Below, in pieces: positions 51,756 through 60,931 of a stretch of DNA of 64,000 nucleotides (its first letter is position 1; the number at the start of each line of letters is the position of its first letter). Made by a program: the position numbers and the translations under genes. The stretch comes from Micromonospora zamorensis. GTDB lineage: Bacteria; Actinomycetota; Actinomycetes; Mycobacteriales; Micromonosporaceae. Where the stretch lies: contig NZ_LT607755.1 of assembly GCF_900090275.1 (NCBI RefSeq), positions 6,324,001 to 6,388,000 of the forward strand, read 5' to 3'. The notes below the pieces were generated by a model, which saw nothing but the letters and a program-made list of their open reading frames with translations, had not been told where the DNA came from and ran no database searches.

Positions 51756-52175
51756 CTACCCGAGAGCAGTGTGACGTGCGTCACCCGAAGGCTCGATCAG
51801 GTGCCAGGTTCCGGCGTGTTCCGGGTCCCGGGACCAGCGCATCCGGGGCAACTCCTCGGGGCGGGGCCGCCAGTCCCGGTAGGGCGCGAGGGCCACCCGC
51901 CAGGCGATCACCGCGAAGACGTAGATGCCCGGGCCCGCCAGCCAGAGCAGGGCGTCGCGTCGCCGATAGGAGGCGTACGGCGCCAGCCACGCGGTCGCCG
52001 CCATCGGAAGTGCGATCGCACTGAGGTCGGCCATCGGCCCGCGACCGAACCGGGACTCGATCAGCTCGCGGAGGAGGAAGGACGGGACAACCACCGCGAG
52101 CGTCATGGCCACCGTGCGGATCGTGCGCCCGCGGCGATCCCGGGGTACGCGGGCAGCAGGCGCTTCGGCGGGCAT
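51756..52175 (-). CDS. Small membrane protein, unknown
   Basis: A 139-residue protein with a basic N-terminus and about three helices (MTLAVVVPSFLLRELIESRF, LSAIALPMAATAWLAPYASY, ALLWLAGPGIYVFAVIAWRV), then a soluble tail rich in Arg and Pro ending GDARHTALG. No family recognised. The start at 52175 lacks a clear ribosome binding site and a shorter start at 52105 is possible. Confidence 0.55.
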   Translation of the reverse strand: MPAEAPAARVPRDRRGRTIRTVAMTLAVVVPSFLLRELIESRFGRGPMADLSAIALPMAATAWLAPYASYRRRDALLWLAGPGIYVFAVIAWRVALAPYRDWRPRPEELPRMRWSRDPEHAGTWHLIEPSGDARHTALG

Positions 52176-52250
52176 GCCCGGAGGATACGGGCCGACCGCA
52201 ACGCGGATCGACAACCGGCGGCGGTGCGGTCCCCGGCTAGGCTGGCGATC

Positions 52251-53129
52251 ATGCGGATTGGCATCGTCATCCTGCCCGACCAGCGGTGGGCGGAGGCACA
52301 GCGTCGGTGGCGGCAGGTGGACGAGTGGGGCTTCGACCACGCCTGGACCTACGACCACCTGGGTTGGCGTGACCTGGTCGACGGCCCGTGGTTCGACTCG
52401 ATAGCCACGCTGACCGCCGCCGCGACGGTGACCTCCCGGATCCGGCTGGGCACCCTGGTGGCGTCGCCGAACTTCCGGCACCCGGCGGCGTTCGCCCGGC
52501 AGATCACCACCGTGGACGACGTCTCCGACGGTCGGCTGCTGCTCGGCCTGGGCGCGGGTGGTATCGGGTTCGACTCGGCCGTGCTGGGCGGTGAGACCCT
52601 GCCGCCGCGTCAGCGGGTGGACCGGTTCGCCGAGTTCACCGAGCTGCTCGATCTCGTCCTGCGCGAGGACGGCACCACCTGGCGCGGTGAGTGGTTCGCC
52701 GCGGTGGACGCCCGCAACAACCCCGGCTGCGTGCAGCAGCCCCGGGTTCCCTTCGTGGTTGCCGCCAACGGGCCGCGATCGATGCGGCTGGTGGCCCGGT
52801 TCGGTCAGGGCTGGGTGACCACCGGCACCGATGCCGACGACGTGTCGGGCTGGTGGGACACCGTGTCGGCGCTGTGCGCGCGGATGGATCGCACGCTGGA
52901 GGAGGCCGGCCGCGATCCGGCCACTCTGGACCGTTACCTCTCGCTGGACGCGGCGCCGGTGTTCTCGCTCAGCAGCGCGCAGTTCTTCGCCGACCAGGTC
53001 GGCCGGGCCGCGGACCTGGGCTTCACCGATGTGGTGACGCACTGGCCGCGCGCCAGCAGCTGGTACGCCGGCGACGAGGCCATCCTCGCGGACGTGGCGA
53101 CGCGGTTGCTGCCCGAGCTGCGCGGCTGA
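52251..53129 (+). CDS. Luciferase-like (LLM class) oxidoreductase, probably F420-dependent
   Basis: A 292-residue TIM-barrel flavin/F420 enzyme: MRIGIVILPDQRWAEAQRRW, WTYDHLGWRDLVDGPWFDS, RIRLGTLVASPNFRHPAAFA, GRLLLGLGAGGIGFDSAVL, and VVAANGPRSMRLVARFGQGW. LLM proteins of this size in actinomycetes usually use F420, which is abundant in this group, but FMN cannot be excluded. ATG at 52251; the very long frame upstream is a shadow of the minus-strand genes. Confidence 0.88.
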   Translation: MRIGIVILPDQRWAEAQRRWRQVDEWGFDHAWTYDHLGWRDLVDGPWFDSIATLTAAATVTSRIRLGTLVASPNFRHPAAFARQITTVDDVSDGRLLLGLGAGGIGFDSAVLGGETLPPRQRVDRFAEFTELLDLVLREDGTTWRGEWFAAVDARNNPGCVQQPRVPFVVAANGPRSMRLVARFGQGWVTTGTDADDVSGWWDTVSALCARMDRTLEEAGRDPATLDRYLSLDAAPVFSLSSAQFFADQVGRAADLGFTDVVTHWPRASSWYAGDEAILADVATRLLPELRG

Positions 53130-53139
53130 CGTGGCCGCG

Positions 53140-53571
53140 TCAGGTGCCAAGGTCGCCGCTGGCCACTCCGCCCTCGCCGCCGGAGACCAGTCGCAGGCGT
53201 AGGCAGACAATCGGGGTGTCGCCGTCGACCGGGGTGCCGAGGCCCGCCCAGTAGGCCGCGTGCCCGGCCCGCCACTCCTCGATCGAACGGTCCCCCTCAC
53301 CCTCGGCGCGGGCGAAGTCCCACGGCACGTCCGCGAAGCGGACCACCTCGACTCCGGTGATCTCCACGACGCCGGCCAGCGCGTCGTCGTCGTCGACCAG
53401 GGCCAGCCGTTCCCCGACCTGCTCCAGCTCCTCGCCCTCTTCCGCGTACTCGGCGAGCCGGCCGGCCGTCGCGGTCTTCACGCCGGCCAGCACGAGGGTG
53501 TTGAGGGTCGCCCGCAGCTCGCCGGGGGTGCCGAGGGCAAGGGTGCGCAGTTCACCGATCCGAGGCCACAT
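53140..53571 (-). CDS. ASCH-domain protein
   Basis: A 143-residue ASCH (PUA-like beta-barrel) protein: WPRIGELRTLALGTPGELRA, LNTLVLAGVKTATAGRLAEY, GERLALVDDDDALAGVVEIT, VVRFADVPWDFARAEGEGD. ASCH proteins are RNA-binding or hydrolase-like; one bacterial relative is an N4-acetylcytidine amidohydrolase, but the assignment here is open. The ATG at 53571 has GGCAGG just before it. Convergent with the LLM gene. Confidence 0.82.
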   Translation of the reverse strand: MWPRIGELRTLALGTPGELRATLNTLVLAGVKTATAGRLAEYAEEGEELEQVGERLALVDDDDALAGVVEITGVEVVRFADVPWDFARAEGEGDRSIEEWRAGHAAYWAGLGTPVDGDTPIVCLRLRLVSGGEGGVASGDLGT

Positions 53572-53628
53572 CCTGCCGAGGCTAGGCCAGCGCGACCCGT
53601 ACCGCCGCCGCATTGCGCCGGGGCCTGC

Positions 53629-54669
53629 TCAGATCAGTTGACCGGCGTAGCCGGCGGCGGTGAGCAGCCGGTCGTCGCCAGTGGCCTCGTGCGCGTCGAG
53701 CACCGCGTCGGCGAGCTTGACCACGTGCTCGTCGCCGTGCCGAGCCGCTCGGGCGAAGACCTCCGTCGGGGGCACGGCGGTCACGGTCGGTGGCGCGATG
53801 CCGTCGGCTGGGGCGTACACCGAGGTCAGGGCCGCCGTCGCGGCCCAGGCCGCGGCGAGGCTCGGCGCCCACAGCGCCCGGTCCAGGGCCGGCAGGGTAC
53901 GCAGCACCGCGGTCGGCGCGGTGACCGCGTGCACCAGCATGACCGGCGCGGCGTGGCCGAAGCGCAGGTAGTCCAGGCCGGCGCGGTGCACCAACGTGGT
54001 GAGCCCGCGCTTCGCCTCGTCCGGGCTCCGCGCGGGGCTCAGCGCCGCGAGCGCCGGCTCCCACCGGGGTACGCCCGGCAGTTGGCCCAACCGATCCCGG
54101 ACGCCGCCGGTCTGGTCGTCGATCCGGGGCAGCCCGGCCAGCGCGGCGACCACGTCCATCTGCTCGCGGCCGGCCCGGTGGCCGTCGAGAACACGGTCGG
54201 TGCCGGGGATCGGCTGCCAGCGGGCCGCCCAGTAGCCGAGGGCCTGGGCCAGTTCGGTGAGCCGAGGTGGGTTCACGTCGTCCGTTTCGAGGACGCGTAC
54301 GGCATGCCCGACCCGGATCACGCCGTGGGTGGCGCCGGCGGCGATGCCCGGCAGCAGACGGGGCCACCAGGTGCCGAGCACGTCACGCCACGGGTGGTCG
54401 CGCAGTTGCCGGTCGAAGTACGCCAGCCAGTCACCGGCCCGCTTCGGATCCCCCAGCGCCGCTCGCCAGTCGCCGATCGGGTGCAACCCCCGGGGCAGTT
54501 CGTCGAGTCGGCCGAGGTAGTCGTCGAGCCAACGGTGCACCTGTCCCTGGTGCCCGTGTCGGGCCAGCGCCTCGACGGCCATCGGTCCGTGGTTGGAGAG
54601 CCACCCCTCGTATTCGGGGCCGGTGCGATGCAGTCGTTCGTACGCCTCGTCGAGAATGTCGTCACTCAT
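53629..54669 (-). CDS. Questin oxidase-family protein (DUF4243)
   Basis: A 346-residue protein of the questin-oxidase-like family: MSDDILDEAYERLHRTGPEY, SNHGPMAVEALARHG, LGTWWPRLLPGIAAGATHGV, and ETDDVNPPRLTELAQALGYW; conserved His residues fit a metal-dependent oxidation role. Fungal questin oxidase acts in anthraquinone ring opening; bacterial members are mostly uncharacterised. No polyketide genes are nearby, so the natural substrate is unclear. Confidence 0.8.
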   Translation of the reverse strand: MSDDILDEAYERLHRTGPEYEGWLSNHGPMAVEALARHGHQGQVHRWLDDYLGRLDELPRGLHPIGDWRAALGDPKRAGDWLAYFDRQLRDHPWRDVLGTWWPRLLPGIAAGATHGVIRVGHAVRVLETDDVNPPRLTELAQALGYWAARWQPIPGTDRVLDGHRAGREQMDVVAALAGLPRIDDQTGGVRDRLGQLPGVPRWEPALAALSPARSPDEAKRGLTTLVHRAGLDYLRFGHAAPVMLVHAVTAPTAVLRTLPALDRALWAPSLAAAWAATAALTSVYAPADGIAPPTVTAVPPTEVFARAARHGDEHVVKLADAVLDAHEATGDDRLLTAAGYAGQLI

Positions 54670-54702
54670 GCATCGATCGTCGGACGTGAACCGAGGTTCA
54701 GG

Positions 54703-55254
54703 TCAAGCGTGCAGATCGGCGGCGTCGATCAGACCGGTGATCCGCAGGTCGACCGCGACCTCGGGCGGGCAGTCGACGGCCACCACGGCGGTGCCCAGCA
54801 CCTCGGCGCCACGCGCCGCGCAGATGTCGTAGAGGGCGTGGAGCTGCGCGCCCGTACGCACCCAGTCGTCCACCACCAGCACCCGGTCGTCGGGGCCGAG
54901 GTGCCGGTCGCGTACCGCCAGGTCGACCCGTCGTCCTCGGTAGTCCGGTGGGCTCTGCGCCCAGGTGAGCGGCCCGGCCGGCAGCCGGCCGTCGGCGGGT
55001 TTGTGTGCGGCCACGAAGCCGACCCCGAGGGCGGTGGCCGCAAGCGGTCCGAGCAGCAGCCCGGTGACCGCCGGGGCGAGCACCACCGTCGGTCGGGCGG
55101 CCCGGTACGGCGCCACCAGGGCCGGTCCCAGTTCGGCCAGCACCGTCGGGTCGCGCCACCAACCGGAGATGTCGCTGACCAGGTGACTGGTGCCCGGACC
55201 GGGGTCGATCCACTGGAACAGGGCGGCCAGGCGTTCGGTCAGCTCAGCGGGCAT
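54703..55254 (-). CDS. Phosphoribosyltransferase-family protein
   Basis: A 183-residue type I PRTase. The PRPP-binding loop is [20 protein letters not shown], preceded by [20 protein letters not shown] and followed by VVAVDCPP. The family is adenine/orotate-PRTase-like, but no base specificity can be read. ATG at 55254 chosen over the longer frame because the sequence before it is low-complexity. It ends 33 bp from the questin-oxidase-like gene start, so they may share an operon. Confidence 0.82.
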   Translation of the reverse strand: MPAELTERLAALFQWIDPGPGTSHLVSDISGWWRDPTVLAELGPALVAPYRAARPTVVLAPAVTGLLLGPLAATALGVGFVAAHKPADGRLPAGPLTWAQSPPDYRGRRVDLAVRDRHLGPDDRVLVVDDWVRTGAQLHALYDICAARGAEVLGTAVVAVDCPPEVAVDLRITGLIDAADLHA

Positions 55255-55441
55255 CCGCTCATCCTGCGCCACGGCCGGTCGACGTGCCGACACCCGGGCC
55301 GGCCGGCCCATCCCGCCTCGGATGATCGGCTACACGTACCAGTGCAAATACGGGCATACCACTATGATCACGTTGACTTCGGAAGTGCTTCTCTCGTTAC
55401 GGTCCGACCCGGTTTGTTCAGTCGACGAAAGGACCGGGCCG

Positions 55442-56080
55442 GTGGCAGGTAAGCACTCCCGTACCCGCATCTTCTCCTCCCCGGCGGGCATCGTGGCCAC
55501 CGCGGCGGTCGGCGTCGCCCTCGCCGTCGGGGGCACGTTCGGTGCCGTGCAGCTGACCTCCGGCTCCGCTCAGTCGGGCCAGACGACTCTCGACCTCACC
55601 CCGACCACCGCCGCCAGCAGCCTCGCCCCCAGCTCCCCGGCCGCCTCCGCGTCCCCGAGTGCCAGCGTCTCCCCGAGCGCGTCCGCCAGCCCCTCGGCCA
55701 CCCGGTCGCAGCAGGCCGCCTCCCGAGGCAAGGAGCGCACCGCGTCGCCGAAGCCGAAGCCGACCGCCAAGAAGACCACCGCCGCCCCGAAGGTGCTGGA
55801 CAGCGGCTCGTGCGGCGCCTCGTTCTACTCCGACGGGCAGCTCACCGCCAACGGTGAGTCGTTCAACCCGAGTGCGCTGACCGCCGCACACAAGACGCTG
55901 CCGTTCAACACCAAGGTCCGGGTGACCAACCCGGCCAACGGCAAGTCGGTAGTGGTGCGGATCAACGATCGCGGCCCGTTCATCGACGGCCGCTGCCTGG
56001 ACCTCTCCCGCGCCGCGTTCGCCACCATCGCCTCGGTCGACGTGGGCGCGCTCACCGTCCGCTACGAGGTACTCGGCTGA
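55442..56080 (+). CDS. RlpA-like (double-psi beta-barrel) envelope protein
   Basis: A 212-residue secreted/membrane-anchored protein: N-terminal helix (about 18-40, [20 protein letters not shown]), a Ser/Ala/Pro/Lys-rich linker, and a C-terminal DPBB domain (about 122-212) with [32 protein letters not shown] and [17 protein letters not shown]. The conserved His (AAHKT) and Asp (INDRG) of RlpA lytic transglycosylases are present, as is a Cys pair. The Lys-rich linker could bind wall polymer. GTG start at 55442 with AAAGGA about 8 nt upstream. Confidence 0.87.
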   Translation: MAGKHSRTRIFSSPAGIVATAAVGVALAVGGTFGAVQLTSGSAQSGQTTLDLTPTTAASSLAPSSPAASASPSASVSPSASASPSATRSQQAASRGKERTASPKPKPTAKKTTAAPKVLDSGSCGASFYSDGQLTANGESFNPSALTAAHKTLPFNTKVRVTNPANGKSVVVRINDRGPFIDGRCLDLSRAAFATIASVDVGALTVRYEVLG

Positions 56081-56283
56081 GTGGGGCAAGCGACGTCGAT
56101 TCGGCCGGTCGATCGGACCGGCCGGTCAGAACCTCCTCGGACGACGGGTCAGGTTCATTCACCGTTTCACGCGGATCAGGCAAACTGTCTCTCGTACCCA
56201 CGCGACTCCTTCAGCCGGTCCGTCGCCCGCTGAGCCCCGGATCCCGCGCCGGCCTCGGCGCGGCCCTCGTTCTGCTCGCGATC

Positions 56284-57309
56284 GTGTCGGCGGTGGAGGC
56301 GGCGGACGGGCGTTCGGCGAACTACATCGCACTGTTGGCGGCCGCACCGATCCTGGCCGCCGCACTGGCGGCCTGGCCGGTGGTGCTGGGGGTGGGTGTC
56401 GCCGCGACAGTGATCGGGGTCGCCTTCGCGCTGCTCGATCCGGAGATGTTGCTGGTCACCTCGGTCAACGTGGTCTGGGTCGCGCTCGCCACCGGGCTGG
56501 CGGTGGCGGTGACGTCGGTCCGCCAGAAGCAGGCGGACCGGATCGTCGAGTTGACCAAGCTCGCCTCGGTGGCCCAGCAAGCTGTGCTGCGTCCACTCGG
56601 CCCGCAGGTCGGGACGCTCTCGGTCGCCGGTCGCTACATCTCCTCCACCGCCACGGCCGAGATCGGCGGTGACCTGTACGAGGCGATCGACACGCCCTAC
56701 GGCGTACGCATGATCATCGGTGATGTGCGCGGCAAGGGCCTGGACGCGGTCCGGCTGGCGAGCATCGTCCTCGGTTCCTATCGCCACGTGGCCTACGAGC
56801 GGGCCGACCTGCGCGCCGTCGTCGCCGACCTGGACCGCGCGGTCGCCCGCAACGTGGGCGACGAGGACTTCGTCACCGCGGCACTGGTTGAGGAGCGCGG
56901 TGGCACGCTCACGATCGTCAACTGCGGACATCCGCCGCCGCTGCTGCTGCGTCGGGGCGCGGTGATCCCGCTGGAGCCGCCGGCGCCGGCCCCTCCGCTC
57001 GGGTTCATGCCGGTGGTCCGCCCCCGGGTCGAACGCCTGGAGCCCGGCGACCGGCTGCTGCTGTTCACCGACGGGCTCGGCGAGGCGCGGCGTGACGGGG
57101 AGTTCTTCCCGACCGCCGACCGGGCCTGGCGACTGCTCGGCCACGGCACTGTCGCCAACGGGCTGGCCTCACTGGAGACGGCGCTGATCGAGTGGGTCCA
57201 TGGTCGTCTCGACGACGACATCGCTCTGGTCCTCATGGAGTACGTCGGTGCCCGCACCGCCGTGACCGCAGCGGTCCCGAGCTGGGAGGTCGGCGCCGCC
57301 GAGAGCTGA
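56284..57309 (+). CDS. SpoIIE-type (PP2C-like) membrane phosphatase
   Basis: At least 341 residues: several N-terminal helices (ALLAAAPILAAALAAWPVVL, GVAATVIGVAFALL, VNVVWVALATGLAVAVT), a short coiled linker, then a SpoIIE/RsbU phosphatase domain (about 115-325) with ATAEIGGDLYEAI, IIGDVRGKGLDAVRLASIVL and LLLFTDGLGEARR. These enzymes control anti-anti-sigma switches. GTG 56284 is the first standard start, but the frame continues upstream with a basic stretch and one more helix, so the real start may be CTG 56185 or another non-standard codon. Confidence 0.8.
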   Translation: MSAVEAADGRSANYIALLAAAPILAAALAAWPVVLGVGVAATVIGVAFALLDPEMLLVTSVNVVWVALATGLAVAVTSVRQKQADRIVELTKLASVAQQAVLRPLGPQVGTLSVAGRYISSTATAEIGGDLYEAIDTPYGVRMIIGDVRGKGLDAVRLASIVLGSYRHVAYERADLRAVVADLDRAVARNVGDEDFVTAALVEERGGTLTIVNCGHPPPLLLRRGAVIPLEPPAPAPPLGFMPVVRPRVERLEPGDRLLLFTDGLGEARRDGEFFPTADRAWRLLGHGTVANGLASLETALIEWVHGRLDDDIALVLMEYVGARTAVTAAVPSWEVGAAES

Positions 57310-57361
57310 TTCGGTCAGCCCGGCCCGGAGGTGTGTAATCGCCGTCACTTGGGTGATCCGC

Positions 57362-57411
57362 TTGTCGCTGGCTACCCGCGAGTAATACAGTGTGGGTTAC
57401 TGATCGGTAAC
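57362..57411 (+). promoter_or_regulatory. Promoter and operator of the acyl-CoA dehydrogenase gene
   Basis: A -35 TTGTCG (57362-57367) and -10 TACAGT (57386-57391) with an 18-bp spacer, followed immediately by the palindrome GTTAC-TGATCG-GTAAC (57396-57411) over the expected transcription start. A second, smaller palindrome TACCCGCGAGTA (57373-57384) lies in the spacer. The layout suits repression by a TetR-type fatty-acid regulator. Confidence 0.65.
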
Positions 57412-57438
57412 ACCTGTCCGGAAGCGGGGCCAGCGAGC

Positions 57439-59295
57439 ATGACCCACTACAAGAGCAACCTGCGGGACCTTGAGTTCAACCTGTTCGAGGTCTTCGGGGC
57501 GGACCAGGCGTTCGGCCAGGAGCCCTATTCGGAACTCGACGTCGACACCGCCCGCACGTTCCTCGCCGAGCTCGACCGCCTCGCCCGCGGCGATCTGGCC
57601 GCCAGCTACACGGACAGCGACCGCAACCCGCCGGTGTTCGACCCGGCCACGCACACCGCGCCGCTGCCGGCGTCGTTCAAGAAGTCGTACCAGGCGTTCA
57701 TGGACTCCGAGTTCTGGCGCCTGGACCTGCCGCCGCACCTGGGCGGCACCAACGCGCCGCGCGCCCTCTGGTGGGCCCTCGCCGAACTGGTCCTCGGCTC
57801 GAACGCCCCCATCTGGATGTACGCCTCCGGCCCCTCCTTCGCGCACGTCCTCGAGGTCGAGGGCAACGAGCAGCAGAAGCGGTGGGCCAAGCTCTTCATC
57901 GACAAGCAGTGGGGCTCCACGATGGTGCTCACCGAGCCGGACGCCGGCTCGGACGTCGGTGCCGGCCGTGCCCGCGCGATCCAGCAGCCCGACGGTTCCT
58001 GGCACATCGAGGGCGTGAAGCGCTTCATCACCTCGGGTGAGCACGACCTGAGCGACAACATCGTGCACTACGTGCTGGCCCGCCCGGTCGGCGTCGAGGG
58101 CGTCGGTGGCCCCGGCACCAAGGGCCTGTCGCTCTTCGTGGTGCCGAAGTTCCACTTCGACGAGACCACCGGCGAGCTGGGTGAGCGCAACGGCGTCTAC
58201 ACCACGAACGTCGAGCACAAGATGGGCCTGAAGGTCTCCAACACCTGCGAGCTGACCTTCGGCGAGCACGGCGTACCGGCCAAGGGCTGGCTGCTCGGCG
58301 ACAAGCACGACGGCATCCGGCAGATGTTCATGATCATCGAGTACGCCCGGATGCTGGTCGGCACCAAGGCCATCGCCACCCTCTCCACCGGCTACCTCAA
58401 CGCTTTGGAATACGCGAAGAGCCGGGTGCAGGGCGCCGACCTGATCCAGCAGGCCGACAAGACCGCCCCGCGGGTCACCATCACCCACCACCCGGATGTG
58501 CGTCGCTCGCTGCTGCTGCAGAAGTCGTACGCCGAAGGTCTTCGTGCCCTGGTTCTCTACACCGCCTCCTGGCAGGACAAGGTCGCCATCGCCGAGGCCG
58601 CCGGCGACGAGAAGGCCACCAAGCTGGCCAAGCGGGTCAACGATCTGCTGCTGCCGCTGGTCAAGGGCGTCGGGTCGGAGCGGGCCTACGAGATGCTCGG
58701 GCACGAGTCCCTGCAGACCTTCGGTGGTTCCGGGTTCCTCCAGGACTACCCGCTGGAGCAGTACGTCCGCGACGCGAAGATCGACACCCTGTACGAGGGC
58801 ACCACCGCCATCCAGAGCCTGGACCTGATCTTCCGCAAGATCGTCCGGGACAACGGCAAGGCGCTGATGGCGGTCGCCAGCGAGATCCAGGAGTTCATCT
58901 CCTCCGAGGCGGGCAACGGCCAGCTCAAGGAGGAGCGGCAGTCGCTCGGCAAGGCGCTGGCCGAGGTGCAGAACATCCTCGGCGTGATGACCGGCTGGCT
59001 GGGCGAGGCGCAGGGTGGCGAAACCCGCGCGCTCTACAAGGTCGGGCTGAGCAGCCGGCGGTTCCTGCTGGCGATCGGCGACCTGGTTGTCGCCTGGCTG
59101 CTCCAGCGGCAGGCCGAGGTGGCGCTGAAGGCACTGACCGGCGAGGTCTCCGCCAGCGACAAGGCGTTCTACACCGGCAAGGTGGCCGCTGCCCGCTTCT
59201 TCGCCCGCGAGGTGCTGCCCCGCATCGGTGCCGACCGGCGGATCATCGAGAACACCGACCTCGACATCATGGACCTCCCGGAGGAGGCCTTCTGA
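57439..59295 (+). CDS. fadE5: Acyl-CoA dehydrogenase, FadE5 type
   Basis: A 618-residue flavoprotein that introduces the first double bond in acyl-CoA beta-oxidation. It begins [20 protein letters not shown] and has [69 protein letters not shown] and [20 protein letters not shown], close to mycobacterial FadE5, a broad-chain-length enzyme, which is also of this extra-long type. The ATG at 57439 follows the operator region. Electrons would go to EtfBA and on to an EtfD-like protein such as the one at 31155. Confidence 0.95.
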   Translation: MTHYKSNLRDLEFNLFEVFGADQAFGQEPYSELDVDTARTFLAELDRLARGDLAASYTDSDRNPPVFDPATHTAPLPASFKKSYQAFMDSEFWRLDLPPHLGGTNAPRALWWALAELVLGSNAPIWMYASGPSFAHVLEVEGNEQQKRWAKLFIDKQWGSTMVLTEPDAGSDVGAGRARAIQQPDGSWHIEGVKRFITSGEHDLSDNIVHYVLARPVGVEGVGGPGTKGLSLFVVPKFHFDETTGELGERNGVYTTNVEHKMGLKVSNTCELTFGEHGVPAKGWLLGDKHDGIRQMFMIIEYARMLVGTKAIATLSTGYLNALEYAKSRVQGADLIQQADKTAPRVTITHHPDVRRSLLLQKSYAEGLRALVLYTASWQDKVAIAEAAGDEKATKLAKRVNDLLLPLVKGVGSERAYEMLGHESLQTFGGSGFLQDYPLEQYVRDAKIDTLYEGTTAIQSLDLIFRKIVRDNGKALMAVASEIQEFISSEAGNGQLKEERQSLGKALAEVQNILGVMTGWLGEAQGGETRALYKVGLSSRRFLLAIGDLVVAWLLQRQAEVALKALTGEVSASDKAFYTGKVAAARFFAREVLPRIGADRRIIENTDLDIMDLPEEAF

Positions 59296-59350
59296 CCGTG
59301 CCACGGCACGGTTGACCGGTCCCGGGTCGCACCACCTGGGACCGACACCG

Positions 59351-59382
59351 ACGGCCGGTGGGGCAGCTGCCCCACCGGCCGT
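59351..59382 (+). terminator. 32-bp perfect palindrome after fadE5
   Basis: A fully symmetric 16 + 16 bp palindrome, 56 bp after the stop. A smaller 8-bp palindrome precedes it at 59295-59312. Probably the terminator of fadE5. Confidence 0.75.
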
Positions 59383-59578
59383 TGCCGCGTCCGAGGGGTC
59401 AGCGACGCCTCTGCTTCCGGCCCCGACGTCCCAATCCGCGGCAAGGAACACCGGTCGGTCCCTCCTCGGGCCGGGTATTGGGCGAGCCTGGCCGGGTATG
59501 CCGGCGGCGTGGCGGGTAACCGTCGCGTGACCTCGAAAGGGAACGCCCAGAGCCACCGCACGGGGGAGTGCAGCGCAT

Positions 59579-59848
59579 ATGGGTGTCGGAAGCGGCATTT
59601 TTCTCATCGCGATCGGCGCGATCCTGACCTTCGCGCTGAGAGCCAACGTCTGGTGGATCGACGTACGGGCGGTCGGCTGGGTCTTCATCCTGGCCGGGCT
59701 GGCCGTACTGCTGACCACGCTCTGGTTCTGGCAGGACCGGCGCAAGCGGGCCCGGACGCTCATCGTGGAGGAGAACCGGCTCTCTCATCCGACCGCGATG
59801 ATGCCGCCGCCGCCGGACCCGCCGCCACCAACCGCGCCGCCGTCCTGA
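59579..59848 (+). CDS. DUF6458-type small membrane protein (copy 1)
   Basis: An 89-residue protein: MGVGSGIFLIAIGAILTFAL, a short loop WWIDVRAVGW, a second helix VFILAGLAVLLTTLWFW, basic RRKRAR and a Pro-rich tail. This two-helix layout is common and abundant in actinobacteria; the function is unknown. The paralogue at 60554 lies on the other side of a SixA gene. A GGGGGA ribosome binding site precedes the ATG at 59579. Confidence 0.8.
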   Translation: MGVGSGIFLIAIGAILTFALRANVWWIDVRAVGWVFILAGLAVLLTTLWFWQDRRKRARTLIVEENRLSHPTAMMPPPPDPPPPTAPPS

Positions 59849-59900
59849 GCTGGACCTGGGCGCATACCTCTGAGCCACCCGTCGAGAAGCGGCGGGTGGC

Positions 59901-60440
59901 TCAGTCGCGTGCGGTGTGCCGCTCGATGATCGGAGCGCTCGACCGACCCAGTTCCGCCCAGGCGAGTGGGCCACGGTGCACCGCCAGTTCCGCGGTGCGT
60001 AACCCTTCGTCGGCCGCGCCCTCCGGGTCGAGGAGCGCGGAGAGCAGTGAGATGCCCGGATTGTGGGCGATGAGCAGCGCCGTGCGAGCCGTGGGGTCGA
60101 TCGTGCGGACCAGCGCCAGCAACTCCTCGGGGTGCGCGTCGTACGCGCCGGGCTCGTAACGAACGGTCGGCCGTGGCCCGGCCGGGCCACCCTCCGGCGG
60201 CGAACCGGTCATCCCCATCGCCACCCCGTGCCAGGTCTGGCGGGTGCGTCTGGCCGTCGAGCAGATCACCACGTCGGGTAGCAACCCGTGGCGCGCCAGC
60301 CAGGCGCCGGCCGCTGCGGCGTCTGCGGTCCCACGTGCGCTGAGAGGCCGTTCGGCGTCGTCCGCCGCGTCGCTACCCTGCTCGGCCTTCGCGTGCCGCA
60401 ACAACACCAGCGTCCGGGTCTCGGGGTCGGCGTCCGTCAT
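59901..60440 (-). CDS. SixA-type histidine phosphatase
   Basis: A 179-residue phosphohistidine phosphatase-like protein. Catalytic RHG-type motif is LVLLRHAKAEQG, with RPLSARG and the second His in LLIAHNPGISLL. SixA removes phosphate from histidine kinases or phosphocarriers in other bacteria. The gene lies between, and opposite to, the two DUF6458 genes. Confidence 0.88.
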   Translation of the reverse strand: MTDADPETRTLVLLRHAKAEQGSDAADDAERPLSARGTADAAAAGAWLARHGLLPDVVICSTARRTRQTWHGVAMGMTGSPPEGGPAGPRPTVRYEPGAYDAHPEELLALVRTIDPTARTALLIAHNPGISLLSALLDPEGAADEGLRTAELAVHRGPLAWAELGRSSAPIIERHTARD

Positions 60441-60553
60441 GCTCCCAGCTTGCCCGATTGGCGATCTCCGTGCCTGGGTAAGTCGATGGATGCCGCACCC
60501 CTACCGACGGCCGCGGCGCGTCGTACGCCAGGTTTTGAGCCGAGGAGCGAGAC

Positions 60554-60841
60554 ATGGGCATTGGTGGCAGCATCTTCTTGATCGCGCTTGGCGCGATCCT
60601 CGCATTCGCCGTGGAGGCCGACCTGGGCTGGCTGGACCTGTCCGTGGTCGGCTGGGTGCTGATGCTGGCCGGCGTCGCCGGCCTGATCACGACCCTCTAC
60701 TTCTGGAACAGCCGCCGCCGCACCGTGGTCGCCGCGCCGGTGCGCGAGCAGCGCGTCGTGGCGGACCGGGTGGTGCCGGTCCAGGACGACCAGGTCGTGC
60801 AGGAGTACCGCGAGGTGCGTCGGCCGGGCCGACCGGTCTGA
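60554..60841 (+). CDS. DUF6458-type small membrane protein (copy 2)
   Basis: A 95-residue paralogue of the gene at 59579: MGIGGSIFLIALGAILAFAV, LDLSVVGWVLMLAGVAGLIT, TTLYFWNSRRR, then a Val/Arg/Gln-rich cytosolic tail (VREQRVVADRVV). GAGGAGCGAG precedes the ATG at 60554. The conserved first helix pair suggests the same membrane role, with a different tail. Confidence 0.82.
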   Translation: MGIGGSIFLIALGAILAFAVEADLGWLDLSVVGWVLMLAGVAGLITTLYFWNSRRRTVVAAPVREQRVVADRVVPVQDDQVVQEYREVRRPGRPV

Positions 60842-60931
60842 ACCTCGCTCGCGAAACTCCGGGGTCCCGCAGCGTCGCGGGGCCCCGGCTCGCGTCTCTA
60901 CCCGGAGGGACCACCACCCCGGCCACCCCTG

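Noticed and set aside
51063..53129. A 688-codon frame ending in the LLM oxidoreductase
   Set aside because: Only the part from 52251 is the real gene; upstream it is antisense to the RibD_C and small membrane protein genes.
57397..59763. A 788-codon minus-strand frame over fadE5
   Set aside because: Antisense shadow of a well-recognised acyl-CoA dehydrogenase.
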